Assembly (NCBI GenBank): GCA_964343805.1
Contig: CAYFLR010000013.1
Span: forward strand, 56,606-120,605
Length of the DNA stretch: 64,000 nucleotides
Direction of reading: 5' to 3'
Origin: CAYFLR01 sp964343805
GTDB lineage: Bacteria; Bdellovibrionota_B; Oligoflexia; CAYFLR01
Below are positions 8,874 through 18,114 of the stretch, piece after piece (the stretch's first letter is position 1; each line of letters starts with the position of its first letter). The translations under genes and the position numbers were made by a program. The notes under the pieces are model-generated. The model worked only from the letters and a program-made list of their open reading frames with translations. It was not told where the DNA came from and did no database searches.

Positions 8874-9800
8874 ATGAGATTAATAAGCATTGCCTTATTT
8901 TTAGTAGGGTCCTTTCTAACATTTAGCTGTTCAGACGATGCCGCTGTTAAATCAACAGGTCACAGGCGAGGAGCCACGAATGGGCTTTCTGCTAGCAAGA
9001 TTAGCGAATTAAAAGAAAAATGCAGTGACTCAAAATATGCAATGGGATCTTATGTGTATGATGAATTTAAAGGGCGATTTAGCAGTGATGAAGCTATTTC
9101 AGCTGCAATGATTTTCAACAAAATACTTGAGTTTGAACAGCAGGTAGGGACCCAAGTTGAAGCCAAAACTATGACCAGAAATGGAGACCTTGAAGGAGAT
9201 CAAATTGAAAGCAGTACTAAGTTTTTTATAGTCAAAGATTTAGCAGTCTTTATAAGTAAAGATCGCCTTTGCGTATCTCTTGACCAAGACCCTACTGCTG
9301 AGGCTGTTAATAGTACCGATGTAGCCGTTGCACTAACCACCATGGTTCAAAATGGACAACTACTAGCCCAATACGCTAAAGTTGGTGAAGAATTTTATGA
9401 TGTATTCAAAGAACCAGAAATGGAGGCCTTCTACAAACTTTTCAAAGTGAAACTAGAAACTGAAGAAGTAGAGGAAACCACCGGTGGAGAAGCCGATGAA
9501 GTGATCGTAAAATTTGGTGATGGAATGTGGAGCGGAACTTCTGACCCTAAGGTTTTACAGGTCCAAAAAAGACTCAATGAGCTTGGACAATACGGCACAC
9601 TTGATGAAGATGGAAAATATGGAAATGGGACCCGTGTAGCCATTGAGAAATTCCAAGAAGCAAATGGCCTCACCGTTAACGGCCGTGAAATTACAAAAAC
9701 TTGTTGGGATAAGTTATTCGAAGGGACCTCAACCGAAACAACGACCGGAGAGGCAGCCAATACCACCACTGGCGAAGAAGCTACTACAACTACTGAGTAA
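8874..9800 (+). CDS. Lipoprotein with peptidoglycan-binding domain
   Basis: 308 residues with lipobox LTFSC (Cys19). An AAAGGAGTGGAG ribosome site precedes ATG 8874. Around residues 222-283 there is a PG_binding_1-like module (VLQVQKRLNELGQYG..., then DGKYGNGTRVAIEKFQEANGL), the three-helix domain that docks proteins to the cell wall. The C-terminal tail is a low-complexity Thr/Glu/Gly repeat (TTTGEEA-like). Residues 30-200 are unidentified. The likely role is an envelope protein linking the outer membrane to peptidoglycan. Confidence 0.85.
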   Translation: MRLISIALFLVGSFLTFSCSDDAAVKSTGHRRGATNGLSASKISELKEKCSDSKYAMGSYVYDEFKGRFSSDEAISAAMIFNKILEFEQQVGTQVEAKTMTRNGDLEGDQIESSTKFFIVKDLAVFISKDRLCVSLDQDPTAEAVNSTDVAVALTTMVQNGQLLAQYAKVGEEFYDVFKEPEMEAFYKLFKVKLETEEVEETTGGEADEVIVKFGDGMWSGTSDPKVLQVQKRLNELGQYGTLDEDGKYGNGTRVAIEKFQEANGLTVNGREITKTCWDKLFEGTSTETTTGEAANTTTGEEATTTTE

Positions 9801-9817
9801 AAAAGCCAACAACCCAT

Positions 9818-9841
9818 GCATGAGGGTTAACGCCCTCACGC
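9818..9841. terminator. Candidate bidirectional hairpin between convergent genes
   Basis: GCATGAGGG pairs with CCCTCACGC (one A-C mismatch) around a 6-nt loop, just after the lipoprotein stop at 9800 and overlapping the last codons of the opposing gene. The T tract is poor, so intrinsic termination is uncertain. Confidence 0.35.
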
Positions 9842-11272
9842 ATGCTTTATCCGCGTATACTCACTAATATCTCTACTCACGGTGGAAAGGTCGGTATAGT
9901 CTAATTGATGAATATCCTCCTTTCCTAAAATCCTTACAAAATCAGCCAATTCAGTTTTATAGACCTTAAATAAATTAGACAGCATCTGAGCGGATTTTTC
10001 TAAATCAAATTTCTCGCGCAATTTGGGATCTTGGGTGGCAATACCCAAGGGGCAAGTTCCTTTATGACACACTCGATACTGCTGGCAACCAAGGCCGATC
10101 ATGGGAGTGGTTGAAAGGCCAACAGCATCAGCACCTAGGGCAATGGCTTTGGCTATATCGGCACTGGTACGAAATCCACCGGTAATAAGCAGGCTTATGT
10201 CACTATACTTTTCATCTAAAAACTTGCGAGCTCGATCGATAGCATAAGGAGCGGGAATACAAACATGATCTTTAATATGACTCGGGGCCGCACCGGTTGC
10301 CCCTCCCCGGCAATCAATCGTTACAAAATCTGGTTCAATAAAAAGAGCCACCTCTAAATCCTCTTCAATTTTCGAAGCTGCCATCTTTAAACCAATGGGA
10401 ACCCCACCAGTTATTTCTCGCAGTTCACTCACCCGCTCTTTCCACTCTTCTTTAGTTTTGATATCAGGATGGTTTGCTGGGCTAATCAAGGTTTTTCCTG
10501 GTTCAACCCCTCTTACTTTCGCAATTTCATCCGAGACCTTATCAGCTAAAAGATGTCCTCCCATACCGGCTTTGGCAGCTTGACCAATCTTGATTTCAAT
10601 GGCATCTGCTTGCCTCATCACCTCTTCAGTTGCTCCAAATCGTCCGGTTGAATACTGAAATATGTATTTATGGGCGGCTTGTCTTTCCTCAGGTAGCATC
10701 CCACCTTCCCCACTGCAGTTCAGAGTATTTACTGATGCAGCCCCTCTAGCTAGTGCGATTTTGGCCTCTTTGGAGAGGGAACCAAAGGACATAGAGGAGA
10801 CATAAAAAGGTACCGCAATTTCAAGAGGCTTTCTTGCTTTCTTACCAATTATGGTGCGCATTTCAACATCCATATCATGCTCATCATAAGGAGGTTTAAC
10901 CAATTGAGTTGGTAAAAACTGTATTTTATCTAATTCGTTGAAATGAAGAGGAGTTCTCATGGCGGAGATTTCAGATTTACCTGTCAGTGCTTTTTGATAA
11001 ATCGAAGCCATTTCTTTTTCAATGTCATCACTTTTACGCTCTAAATTTCCGATATAATTAAGAGAGTTATCAGTATCTGGAAGAGACTCGGGAGCAGCAT
11101 CCTCTGCTTTGGCAATCACCAATTTAAATTGATCTTTTCCCACCTTACAAACGGGGCAGACCCAATCTTCGGGAATATCTTCAAATTTCGTTCCCGGAGC
11201 AATTCCACTGTCAGGATCTCCTTTATTCTCATCATAAACCCAGCTGCAAACAATACAAGTAAACTGTTTCAT
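9836..11272 (-). CDS. Rubredoxin fused to FMN-dependent glutamate synthase-type domain
   Basis: 478 residues. ATG 11272 follows a strong GGGGAGAGGG site; a longer reading frame to 11371 lacks homology. Residues 1-52 are a rubredoxin with C6-x2-C9 and C39-x2-C42 and the typical DPDSGIAPGTKFEDIPEDWVCP core. Residues 120-470 match the glutamate synthase alpha-subunit barrel: SGEGGMLPEE, the FMN region TGGFRTSADIAKAIALGADAVGL, and the Cys set CQQYRVCHKGTCPLGIA of the [3Fe-4S] cluster. There is no glutaminase domain or NADPH-dependent small subunit alongside. Electrons may therefore arrive through the fused rubredoxin. The true substrate is uncertain. Confidence 0.88.
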   Translation of the reverse strand: MKQFTCIVCSWVYDENKGDPDSGIAPGTKFEDIPEDWVCPVCKVGKDQFKLVIAKAEDAAPESLPDTDNSLNYIGNLERKSDDIEKEMASIYQKALTGKSEISAMRTPLHFNELDKIQFLPTQLVKPPYDEHDMDVEMRTIIGKKARKPLEIAVPFYVSSMSFGSLSKEAKIALARGAASVNTLNCSGEGGMLPEERQAAHKYIFQYSTGRFGATEEVMRQADAIEIKIGQAAKAGMGGHLLADKVSDEIAKVRGVEPGKTLISPANHPDIKTKEEWKERVSELREITGGVPIGLKMAASKIEEDLEVALFIEPDFVTIDCRGGATGAAPSHIKDHVCIPAPYAIDRARKFLDEKYSDISLLITGGFRTSADIAKAIALGADAVGLSTTPMIGLGCQQYRVCHKGTCPLGIATQDPKLREKFDLEKSAQMLSNLFKVYKTELADFVRILGKEDIHQLDYTDLSTVSRDISEYTRIKHA

Positions 11273-11438
11273 GCCCTCTCCCCTTTTGGTAATTGATTCA
11301 AATATCTTACTCTTCTTCGACTTAAGAGGCAACCATTGCCCACCTCCGCCCGCACAACAAAAAAAACACACAACTATTTAATTTTACAATAATTTAATAC
11401 ACTAATTATCATATTGTTTAATTTAAATTGATATGATA

Positions 11439-11444
11439 TATAAT
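11439..11444 (+). promoter_or_regulatory. Candidate -10 box for the Gln-X-tail lipoprotein gene
   Basis: A perfect TATAAT lies 45 nt before ATG 11489 in very AT-rich DNA. The best -35 (TTGTTT, 11414-11419) has a long 19-nt spacer, so the promoter call is tentative. Confidence 0.35.
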
Positions 11445-11488
11445 ACAGTTCAGAACGAAAAGTTCAGCAAGACAAAAGGAGTCTCAGC

Positions 11489-13753
11489 ATGAAATATTTT
11501 ACCTTAATTATAATTACCCTTTTACTATTAAACAGTTGTAGCGATAAAACTCCCTACCAAAGTGAAGTACAAGCAGATATTAGCTATCCTGGAATTCACT
11601 CTTATTTTAGTAAGAGAGGAATTGGTCCTGATTACAGTGAGAAAAACGCCGCCCTTCTACAAGGACATATTCAGGACCTTATCAACCGCATTGAAAGCCG
11701 CTCTGCCGATCAAGATGAAATCCCTAAACACGATCAAGAAAAATTAGATTATCTGACCAAAGCGCTGGAATTAGTTGGAGCCTCTTTAAATCCAGCCGCT
11801 CCCGAAAAAGATAAAGTCGCCGGCTATCATATTGCCCGTCGTGTCATCTATGGCCTTTTAAGTGTTGATGCAGAAGAAGAACTCCCTAGATGGAGAGAAA
11901 GAATCAATGATTTTTTTGGGGCTTTAGTCACCTTCAAAAGATTTGTCTTTAAATACTTTCTTTTTAAAGTTCCCTATAAGAATGAAAAAGACCGACTCAC
12001 CCCCGTCGGCCTATCACAAGCGAAATTAGAAGCTGAAAGGCTGGTAGATCCTAATAATAGAGAAAATTACATCAGCCGAGAAGGCTTAGCTAAGTTGAGC
12101 CATGTTGAAATCGCGGATCTCGATATCGGAGACCTCCATCCAGTTTGGCATACTAAAGAATATATTAAAAATCACCCGAACAGCTGGAAAGATCTGGAAC
12201 AGTGGATGGAGCAAAACCTGACCAATCGAGTGATGTCCAAACGCGATTTTGCTAGGGAATTTCCAAACTTTAAATACCGCCTTGCATCTGCCCGAAAAGT
12301 GCTCTTTTTTGATAGATTAAAGAATTCTGCCACTGCTCCCAAAATCAATACCAGAGATGCTTATGGAATTAGGTGGAAACTAAAGTGGGGAGCCGAGATG
12401 CAACCAGAAGTAGTTGCCAACCGGCTCTATATGAAATTAGGTGGAAAATTCACCGACTTAGTTTACGTAAATGGTCCTAAGAAAAGTGAGTTGGTTCTAA
12501 TCTTAGGAGATCCTAGCAAAGCAGAAGAAAAAAGAGAGAAAGAGTGTTACCCCTTAAACGCTGAAGAGTTTGACCAATGTCTCTTAAAATCAGTCTATAA
12601 ATTCAAACTCACTCCTTATATCAATGAGTCAGGACTCATCACGGAAGCAAACGTAGATAACATCCTCGCAGATCTACCCCATGAGACACCCGAAGGGAAA
12701 AGAAGAGAAGATCTCATCGGGCGACATTTTGTCACATTTAATGAATCAATGATTGAACTCAAACCCTCTGGTTTTATTGAAAGAGGGGGTCCAGCGGCCT
12801 TTAGTTCCAATGGAGCTGTGGAAGATCGAGTGGGACGCGGTCTCTTTTTATACAATATGTGGGTATGGAATATGGATGCCAAGGACGATAACAATCGTGC
12901 CGTATTGGCCAACAACTTTTTAAACACTCCTGGAACCACCTATCTAGAATTCCAGCATGATCAAGGGGTAACCTTTGGAGGCCTTCTAACAACTGGTTTA
13001 TTAAATGGCTTTGGAGTGGGCACCAGTTTTATGCGGATTTCTAAATGGAGTGGTGTGATTCGTTTTAATCAAGCTCTCGGCTACTACCCTAGAGCCTGGA
13101 GAAAAACCACCTACGCCGATGCCCTCTGGATGGCAAATAAAATCGTAAGTCTCACCCGTAAAGATATCGAAGAGATAGTTGCTTTTACCAAATGGCCTGA
13201 TTTTATGCAGGAGACCTTAGTTTATAAACTCATGGCACGACGAAATAGAATAGCTCGTATTTTTAATATTCAGCCCTCAGATGGAGAATGGAATTTAAAG
13301 GCAAATAACTTTAGTGTGGATCTTTCAACCGAAGCCCATCGGCAAGCCGCTGCGGATAAATATGGATTATCTCTGGCAACTATAGAGGAAGCCATGCAAG
13401 TGGCTGGATTAGCTGAGACGCCCTATATAGACCCCATCGTAAACAATGGACGAATCAAAAGATGTGATCGATCTTTACTCATTGGACTATTGGAAACCTA
13501 TCGACATCCAGCAGGTTTAAGTCGACGAGTTTTTAGATTCTCTGATCATCGAGCTCTGCGTCCTTGCGGTTATGGTTATATGTCTTGGCAAGATCAAATT
13601 CAAGACCAAGTCCAAGAACAGCAGCAAGCACAAGACCAAGATCAAGTTCAAGAACAAGCCCAAAGTCAAGTGCAAGATCAGCATCAAGTCCAAGAACAAT
13701 ATCAAGAGCAGGTGCAAGAGCAAGAACAAGAGCAGGTGCAAGTGGATTTATAA
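11489..13753 (+). CDS. Large lipoprotein ending in a (Gln-X)26 tail
   Basis: 754 residues with lipobox LLNSC (Cys17); AAAAGGAG precedes the ATG. Residues 20-700 form one long soluble region without a recognised domain, although GRHFVTFNESMIELKP and NMWVWNMDAKDDNNRAV look like conserved cores. Residues 701-752 are an unbroken run of 26 Gln-X pairs, where X is D, E, V, I, A, S, H, Y or Q. Lipidation predicts export, so the tail should be in the envelope or at the surface. It could act as a beta-strand polar zipper or adhesive stalk, which is inference only. Confidence 0.8.
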   Translation: MKYFTLIIITLLLLNSCSDKTPYQSEVQADISYPGIHSYFSKRGIGPDYSEKNAALLQGHIQDLINRIESRSADQDEIPKHDQEKLDYLTKALELVGASLNPAAPEKDKVAGYHIARRVIYGLLSVDAEEELPRWRERINDFFGALVTFKRFVFKYFLFKVPYKNEKDRLTPVGLSQAKLEAERLVDPNNRENYISREGLAKLSHVEIADLDIGDLHPVWHTKEYIKNHPNSWKDLEQWMEQNLTNRVMSKRDFAREFPNFKYRLASARKVLFFDRLKNSATAPKINTRDAYGIRWKLKWGAEMQPEVVANRLYMKLGGKFTDLVYVNGPKKSELVLILGDPSKAEEKREKECYPLNAEEFDQCLLKSVYKFKLTPYINESGLITEANVDNILADLPHETPEGKRREDLIGRHFVTFNESMIELKPSGFIERGGPAAFSSNGAVEDRVGRGLFLYNMWVWNMDAKDDNNRAVLANNFLNTPGTTYLEFQHDQGVTFGGLLTTGLLNGFGVGTSFMRISKWSGVIRFNQALGYYPRAWRKTTYADALWMANKIVSLTRKDIEEIVAFTKWPDFMQETLVYKLMARRNRIARIFNIQPSDGEWNLKANNFSVDLSTEAHRQAAADKYGLSLATIEEAMQVAGLAETPYIDPIVNNGRIKRCDRSLLIGLLETYRHPAGLSRRVFRFSDHRALRPCGYGYMSWQDQIQDQVQEQQQAQDQDQVQEQAQSQVQDQHQVQEQYQEQVQEQEQEQVQVDL
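13589..13744 (+). repeat. In-frame hexanucleotide-type repeat encoding (Gln-X)26
   Basis: 156 bp built from 6-bp units CAAGAN or CAAGTN with synonymous drift. Every odd codon is CAA or CAG. The degenerate repeats suggest expansion by slippage or unequal exchange followed by selection to keep Gln. Confidence 0.85.
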
Positions 13754-13782
13754 TTCCATCTGCTCATTTAGTATTTGATCCA

Positions 13783-13835
13783 GTCGGGCAAAATAAGACT
13801 TAAAAATCATAAAACCTCAAACATTGGCGCCCGAC
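13783..13835. repeat. Spaced inverted repeat downstream of lipoprotein gene
   Basis: GTCGGGC at 13783-13789 and GCCCGAC at 13829-13835 are perfect 7-bp complements separated by 39 nt of AT-rich DNA. They stand out by GC content in the intergenic region. This could be a long-loop RNA structure or chance. Confidence 0.3.
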
Positions 13836-13964
13836 AATATATCTTGATAATTACTGTTAGTTACACCTTCCTAAAAAGATTTACCTAAACTTTCTAAACT
13901 ATATTCCCAAAACTCCGATAAATAGGTGAGCATTTTACAATTAAATATTGATAAGGGGTTTATT

Positions 13965-14999
13965 ATGAAAAAGCATAAGATTCTATCTAGTACTATTGCG
14001 CTATTTGCATCAGTCATACTTTTGGCAGTGGGACTTTGGAGCTGCGACAAATCTACGAGTGGAGATTCCACAGCTAAATCTACCACCCCTGGTTATTCGA
14101 TAGATACAGCTGATGTAAACATAACCTTATCAACAGATCAAACCGCTAGTATAAAAGAAGCTCTTGGTGAAAATGCCTACGCTTTGTTATGGGCAGCTTC
14201 TGATGGCAGTAGTGATGGAACAGCTTATCTATCCCAAGAGATTATTGATAGCATCTGTCAGGAAGATGGAAAATCAGCAGCAGATGTTCAGTGTAAAATC
14301 TGGGCAGTTAAACTTGATGCAGATAAAGGAATCACAACCTATGACAAAGTGTCTGAAGTTCATCAACGACTCGGAAAGGATATGCCAACAACTGAAACAG
14401 AGGCCGTGGCGTTAGCCAATCCTTTAGAAGCCTTTGGAATTATCTCCACCTCTGAGGATTATGACGTAACAGAAAACGATGCAGCCATTGTTCAAGATTA
14501 TATTTACTCCTCCACCGAAAGCGATGAGCATTTCTGCTCAGGTGATATTTACCGATATGAGTTTGTAGAGGAAATGTATAAGCAAGTGGGAATTTTACAC
14601 GAAGCCCAAGATCAAGAGACCGAGGAAGTAACCGATGCGGAGACCGCAGATGCTGATTACTATAAGAAGCTAAAAGAGGCGATGGATCCTACAGTGGCCG
14701 AGGCAGCGTCTCCAGTTATTAGAGTGGTTCGTTTTGTAGTGAATCAAGAAGAGACCACAGATATTGCCTCCCTAGTGGAATCAAATACCGCTAAAGTAGG
14801 GGCTTACATTGGCTGTACTAAAGTACTCTGCCGTTCTTCAAAATATAAATGTGGATTTTTTAACTCTTCCAAAAAGTGCCGTTGGTACCGTGAAAACCCA
14901 GGACAAGGAAGCCTCCCATGGTCTGGTGGATCCGGCGCTATGTGGCCCAAGAAGTGTGGCTGCAGTGATAAAAATTTATCAGGAAGAAAAGTAAACTAA
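13965..14999 (+). CDS. Lipoprotein with Cys-rich C-terminus
   Basis: 344 residues. ATG 13965 (MKKHKILSS) has AAGGGG 6 nt upstream and is preferred to GTG 13926. The signal peptide ends in LWSC (Cys27), an unusual lipobox because of Trp. An acidic Thr/Asp/Glu-rich middle is followed by a Cys-rich, basic C-terminal 55 residues (GCTKVLCRSSKYKCGFF, KKCRWY, KKCGCSD) with about seven Cys. This looks like a disulfide-stabilised knot or metal site. No family recognised. The stop overlaps the stop of the convergent gene by 4 nt (CTAA). Confidence 0.7.
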   Translation: MKKHKILSSTIALFASVILLAVGLWSCDKSTSGDSTAKSTTPGYSIDTADVNITLSTDQTASIKEALGENAYALLWAASDGSSDGTAYLSQEIIDSICQEDGKSAADVQCKIWAVKLDADKGITTYDKVSEVHQRLGKDMPTTETEAVALANPLEAFGIISTSEDYDVTENDAAIVQDYIYSSTESDEHFCSGDIYRYEFVEEMYKQVGILHEAQDQETEEVTDAETADADYYKKLKEAMDPTVAEAASPVIRVVRFVVNQEETTDIASLVESNTAKVGAYIGCTKVLCRSSKYKCGFFNSSKKCRWYRENPGQGSLPWSGGSGAMWPKKCGCSDKNLSGRKVN

Positions 15000-15652
15000 T
15001 TCTCCCTTAAGAGAGGGGTTCTTAAATCTGCAATGACATCTTCGAGAACCTCTCTCACATCCTCTTCTTCCTCTATCAAGAGGCGAGACTTTAAATGCTC
15101 AAGAACATCCAAATTTTTACACATTCCCAGATAATGACAAGCATCTCCTCTCAAATTAGCTTCATCGTGATTCAGCAATCGAACTAATTGGTCTAAAATA
15201 AATTCAAATGACATTTCCTCTTGCAGCTCTTCTAAAACCACTCCAATACCCAAGCGGTTTTCAAAGCTCAGCGAGTCCTCGGCCAATATATCGATGAGAA
15301 GTGCTAAACTCTCTGGATGTTGCTTTATATAAGAAGTAATAGGTTTAAGTTGGTTTTCCCTGATGAGATAGGCAATGTAATCTCTGGCAAAAGAATCCGT
15401 TCCCATCTTATTTTTCCAGGTAAGAATATCTGGAACTGTCAGTTCTCCCTGCAAAATAATAGAGTCTAATTTTATGTAAGGCACATATTCGATTTCAAAT
15501 TTTTTATAAAGCTCAGGATCCGTTGAGGCATTTAAAATTTCTACCCGAGGAAGCACTCCCGACTTTATGTGTGGTAACAGATCAGAAAGCAGTTGAGTGC
15601 AAAAAGGGCATTCTTGACTAATGATTAATAAGAGCTTGCACTGTTTATTCAT
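14996..15652 (-). CDS. Thioredoxin-fold protein fused to HEAT-like repeats
   Basis: 218 residues with no signal peptide, hence cytoplasmic. The first 75 residues have the thioredoxin-type redox motif C-P-F-C (ISQECPFCTQLL) and the cis-Pro strand VPYIKLD. The C-terminal half is helical with a HEAT-repeat look (HDEANLRGDACHYLGMCKNLDVLEHLKSRL, then EEEEDVREVLEDVIADL). This arrangement suggests a redox-active head with a protein-docking scaffold. The partner is unknown. Confidence 0.75.
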   Translation of the reverse strand: MNKQCKLLLIISQECPFCTQLLSDLLPHIKSGVLPRVEILNASTDPELYKKFEIEYVPYIKLDSIILQGELTVPDILTWKNKMGTDSFARDYIAYLIRENQLKPITSYIKQHPESLALLIDILAEDSLSFENRLGIGVVLEELQEEMSFEFILDQLVRLLNHDEANLRGDACHYLGMCKNLDVLEHLKSRLLIEEEEDVREVLEDVIADLRTPLLREN

Positions 15653-15880
15653 GTATCCAAAGTATCAAGATGAAATTCATTCGTAAAGTTAGAGTGTTCT
15701 TCAGCTGAAACATATTGTTCCATATTTGTTTCTATTTTATTTAGACAAAAATAGCACCAATTTATTAACAGTCTAATTTTATAACATATTTTAAGATTTA
15801 TAAAGTTGGCATAAAGATTGTAATAGCTATTGAATGAATATTGAAACTAGGATTTTAACCATGTCAAAAGGAACCGACAT

Positions 15881-16552
15881 ATGAAACTAAAAACAAATTA
15901 CTTATTAACCGGAAGCATTTTCTCACTTATTTTTATGATGGCCTGTGGATATGAGGTGGAAGAACCAAATTATCAGGTGATAGAAAAAGGAGATAAAACC
16001 GAACTCAGAAAATACGACAGCTATTTAGTGGCACAAGTGGAAGTGGAAAGCAGTTTTGAAGAAGCTGGAAACAAAGCATTTCGACTTTTATTTAAATATA
16101 TTGATGGTAATAATTCAAAAAATGAAAGTATTGCCATGACTGCTCCCGTCGAACAACAGACCGAAGACCAAGGTGAAAAGATCGCCATGACCGCTCCTGT
16201 GGAGCAAATAAGCGCAGATGATCAGATCAATTTAGTAGCCCCCAGCCAAGGTAAATTTCTTATCAGCTTTGCCATGCCTGCCAAATATACCCTCGCATCA
16301 CTTCCCACCCCAAATGATGACCGCATTAAAATTGTGGAAAAACCCAGCCGCTTAGTCTTAGTCAGGTACTTCTCTGGAAGATGGACGGAGGAAAATTACC
16401 GAGAGAATGAAGAGGTTATCTTGGAAGAATTAGCAAATAAAAACCTCAAAGCCACTTCCAGTCCAATTTTCGCTCGCTACAATGACCCTTGGACTTTATG
16501 GCACAATCGCCGAAATGAGATTCTCATTCCGGTGATTAAAGAAGAGGATTAA
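15881..16552 (+). CDS. SOUL heme-binding family lipoprotein
   Basis: 223 residues with lipobox MMACG (Cys22). The SOUL domain spans almost all of the mature protein: YQVIEKGDKTELRKYDSYLVAQVEV at the start, then IAMTAPVEQ twice, FAMPAKYTL, and the C-terminal ARYNDPWTLWHNRRNEI. SOUL proteins bind heme or tetrapyrroles; here the lipid anchor would place it in the envelope. AAGGA lies 8 nt before ATG 15881. The 3-prime end shares TTAA with the convergent gene. Confidence 0.92.
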   Translation: MKLKTNYLLTGSIFSLIFMMACGYEVEEPNYQVIEKGDKTELRKYDSYLVAQVEVESSFEEAGNKAFRLLFKYIDGNNSKNESIAMTAPVEQQTEDQGEKIAMTAPVEQISADDQINLVAPSQGKFLISFAMPAKYTLASLPTPNDDRIKIVEKPSRLVLVRYFSGRWTEENYRENEEVILEELANKNLKATSSPIFARYNDPWTLWHNRRNEILIPVIKEED

Positions 16553-17085
16553 CCGGCCACCACATTCTCTAATTCAGTAATGGATTCGGCAATCTGCTCT
16601 AAATGTGAGGAAAGGATCTCTAGGTCCTTTCCTTTTTTATTGGGAATTTGATTCCAAAGAGAGTGTTCCAGCTTGGAAAAGCTTTTGGTAAAATTTTGGT
16701 AGCTGGAATTGACTTCATTGTTTCCAAAGTCAATTGGCTTGCCATTTGATTTTTCGCCATATTGACTGGCATTAATAACAATTGTCTCTAATTCTCCATT
16801 TTTCAGAGCCAAATCTAAGCGGTAATTATCCTTTTGAATATATTTTTGACAAGCTTGTTCGATCTTCCTCAAAGCAGTTGAACTCATTTTAACCTGAGTT
16901 TGTTCCGCATTTTCGAGGAGAGATTGCACGATCCCGCCATTTTGGATTTTTAGTTTGATATAATAACGATCTGAATCAATCTCACTTAGACATATATGAT
17001 GGATATCAGTTCGAAGTTCTTTTATTGGCATACCGAAGAGAGAAGCTCCCTTCTCTAATCCCTTTATTAACAGTTTTTTCAACAT
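16549..17085 (-). CDS. Unidentified soluble protein
   Basis: 178 residues starting MLKKLLIKGLEKGASLFG after an AAAGGAG site. An amphipathic N-terminal helix is followed by mixed alpha/beta sequence (RYYIKLKIQNGGI, NYRLDLALKNGELETIVI), where the strands suggest a lipid- or ligand-binding sheet. The C-terminus is helical and acidic. No family recognised. It is divergent from the helix-turn-helix regulator at 17203, which could regulate it. Confidence 0.7.
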   Translation of the reverse strand: MLKKLLIKGLEKGASLFGMPIKELRTDIHHICLSEIDSDRYYIKLKIQNGGIVQSLLENAEQTQVKMSSTALRKIEQACQKYIQKDNYRLDLALKNGELETIVINASQYGEKSNGKPIDFGNNEVNSSYQNFTKSFSKLEHSLWNQIPNKKGKDLEILSSHLEQIAESITELENVVAG

Positions 17086-17202
17086 TTTGGACTCCTTTCA
17101 AGTCAAAGTTTTCCTCCTTGTAACACCGCTCCCAATTAGTGTAAACTGAAGAAAGTAGAAGGTCTATTTTTGACACCTTAGCACCCAAATAAGGTCTATA
17201 TT

Positions 17203-18024
17203 ATGAGCTCTCAATTTCTCATCAATGAGATTAAAGCCACTATTAAATCCCTGCTCAAAAATAAAAAAATGAGCTATCAACAGGTGGCAAATCATTTAAA
17301 CTGCTCTCTCTCCACTGTTAAAAGAATCCTGGGAAAAGAAGAGCTAGCTCTCAGTCGACTGTTAGAAATTTGTGAACTCTTAGGATTATCTATGGGTGAA
17401 TTAGAAAAGTTAGCAGGAGATCGTAAAAAAAAAGAGATCCTCAATTTCACTATCTCGCAAGAGGAATTTTTTGCAGATAATCCAGAGTACTTTAATTATT
17501 ATCAGCTGTTACACTCAGGAAAATCTCCAAAACAAATTGCCAAAAGTAACAAGCTCAATAAGTTAAGCAGTGATAAATACTTAAGGGAGCTAGAAAATAT
17601 AGGAGTTATAACCATCAGCCCCAAAGGTAAGATTTCATTTAAATACAAATCATCTCCCGATTGGATCGAAAGAGGTCCGCTGATGCAAGCCTTCTACCGT
17701 CATATTATTAATTCTGCTCGGGATTACTTTTTAAGTAGGATCACTCACAATTTACATGTCGATCAACTGGGTGACGAAGAACTCATGGTAAGGTTTCAGA
17801 TTCTCGATGCATCTAATAACACCTTGAAAGATTTCCTAAAAAGCCTACAAAAACTCATCAATGAACTAGATACCAAGGCTGGAATGGAAGCCAAATATCT
17901 TCCTAAAAAAGATTTGGCAGCCGGTGTCCTCTATGTTGGCTTTGATATTACCAAAGATCAAAAACAGATTAATAACATAATGGACAATTCTTTAGGAAAA
18001 ATTGCTAATATTTATAAAGAATAA
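17203..18024 (+). CDS. Cro/C1-type helix-turn-helix regulator
   Basis: 273 residues. An N-terminal XRE-type HTH occupies residues 10-65: MSYQQVANHLNCSLSTVKRILG places the recognition helix, and LLEICELLGLSMGELEKLA is the family's C-terminal HTH part. A second winged-helix-like segment (GKSPKQIAKSNKLNKLSSDKYLRELENIGVITISPKGKI, about 107-145) may follow. The C-terminal 120 residues are an unidentified sensor or dimerisation domain. It lies 90 nt upstream of the MotB-like gene on the same strand, so it may control that operon and the divergent gene. Confidence 0.82.
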   Translation: MSSQFLINEIKATIKSLLKNKKMSYQQVANHLNCSLSTVKRILGKEELALSRLLEICELLGLSMGELEKLAGDRKKKEILNFTISQEEFFADNPEYFNYYQLLHSGKSPKQIAKSNKLNKLSSDKYLRELENIGVITISPKGKISFKYKSSPDWIERGPLMQAFYRHIINSARDYFLSRITHNLHVDQLGDEELMVRFQILDASNNTLKDFLKSLQKLINELDTKAGMEAKYLPKKDLAAGVLYVGFDITKDQKQINNIMDNSLGKIANIYKE

Positions 18025-18114
18025 CAATTTTTTTCTTAAATCTTTAAATTCAGATCCGATGGGACCTTGTGATGTTTTTTTGGGGACAAATGGGATCCCT
18101 ATGTGAGGTTTTAA

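Noticed and set aside
11273..11371. N-terminal Cys/Gly-rich extension of the rubredoxin fusion protein
   Set aside because: A strong ribosome site directly precedes ATG 11272, which is the normal rubredoxin start; the extension is low-complexity.
13517..13741. Leu-rich open frame on the minus strand, membrane-protein-like
   Set aside because: It is the antisense reading of the CAAGAN repeat (Gln-X tail), and such a reading is expected by chance.
16130..16210. Duplicated IAMTAPVEQ motif in the SOUL lipoprotein as a recent tandem duplication
   Set aside because: I recall a doubled IAMTAPV segment being common in bacterial SOUL proteins, so it is a family trait.
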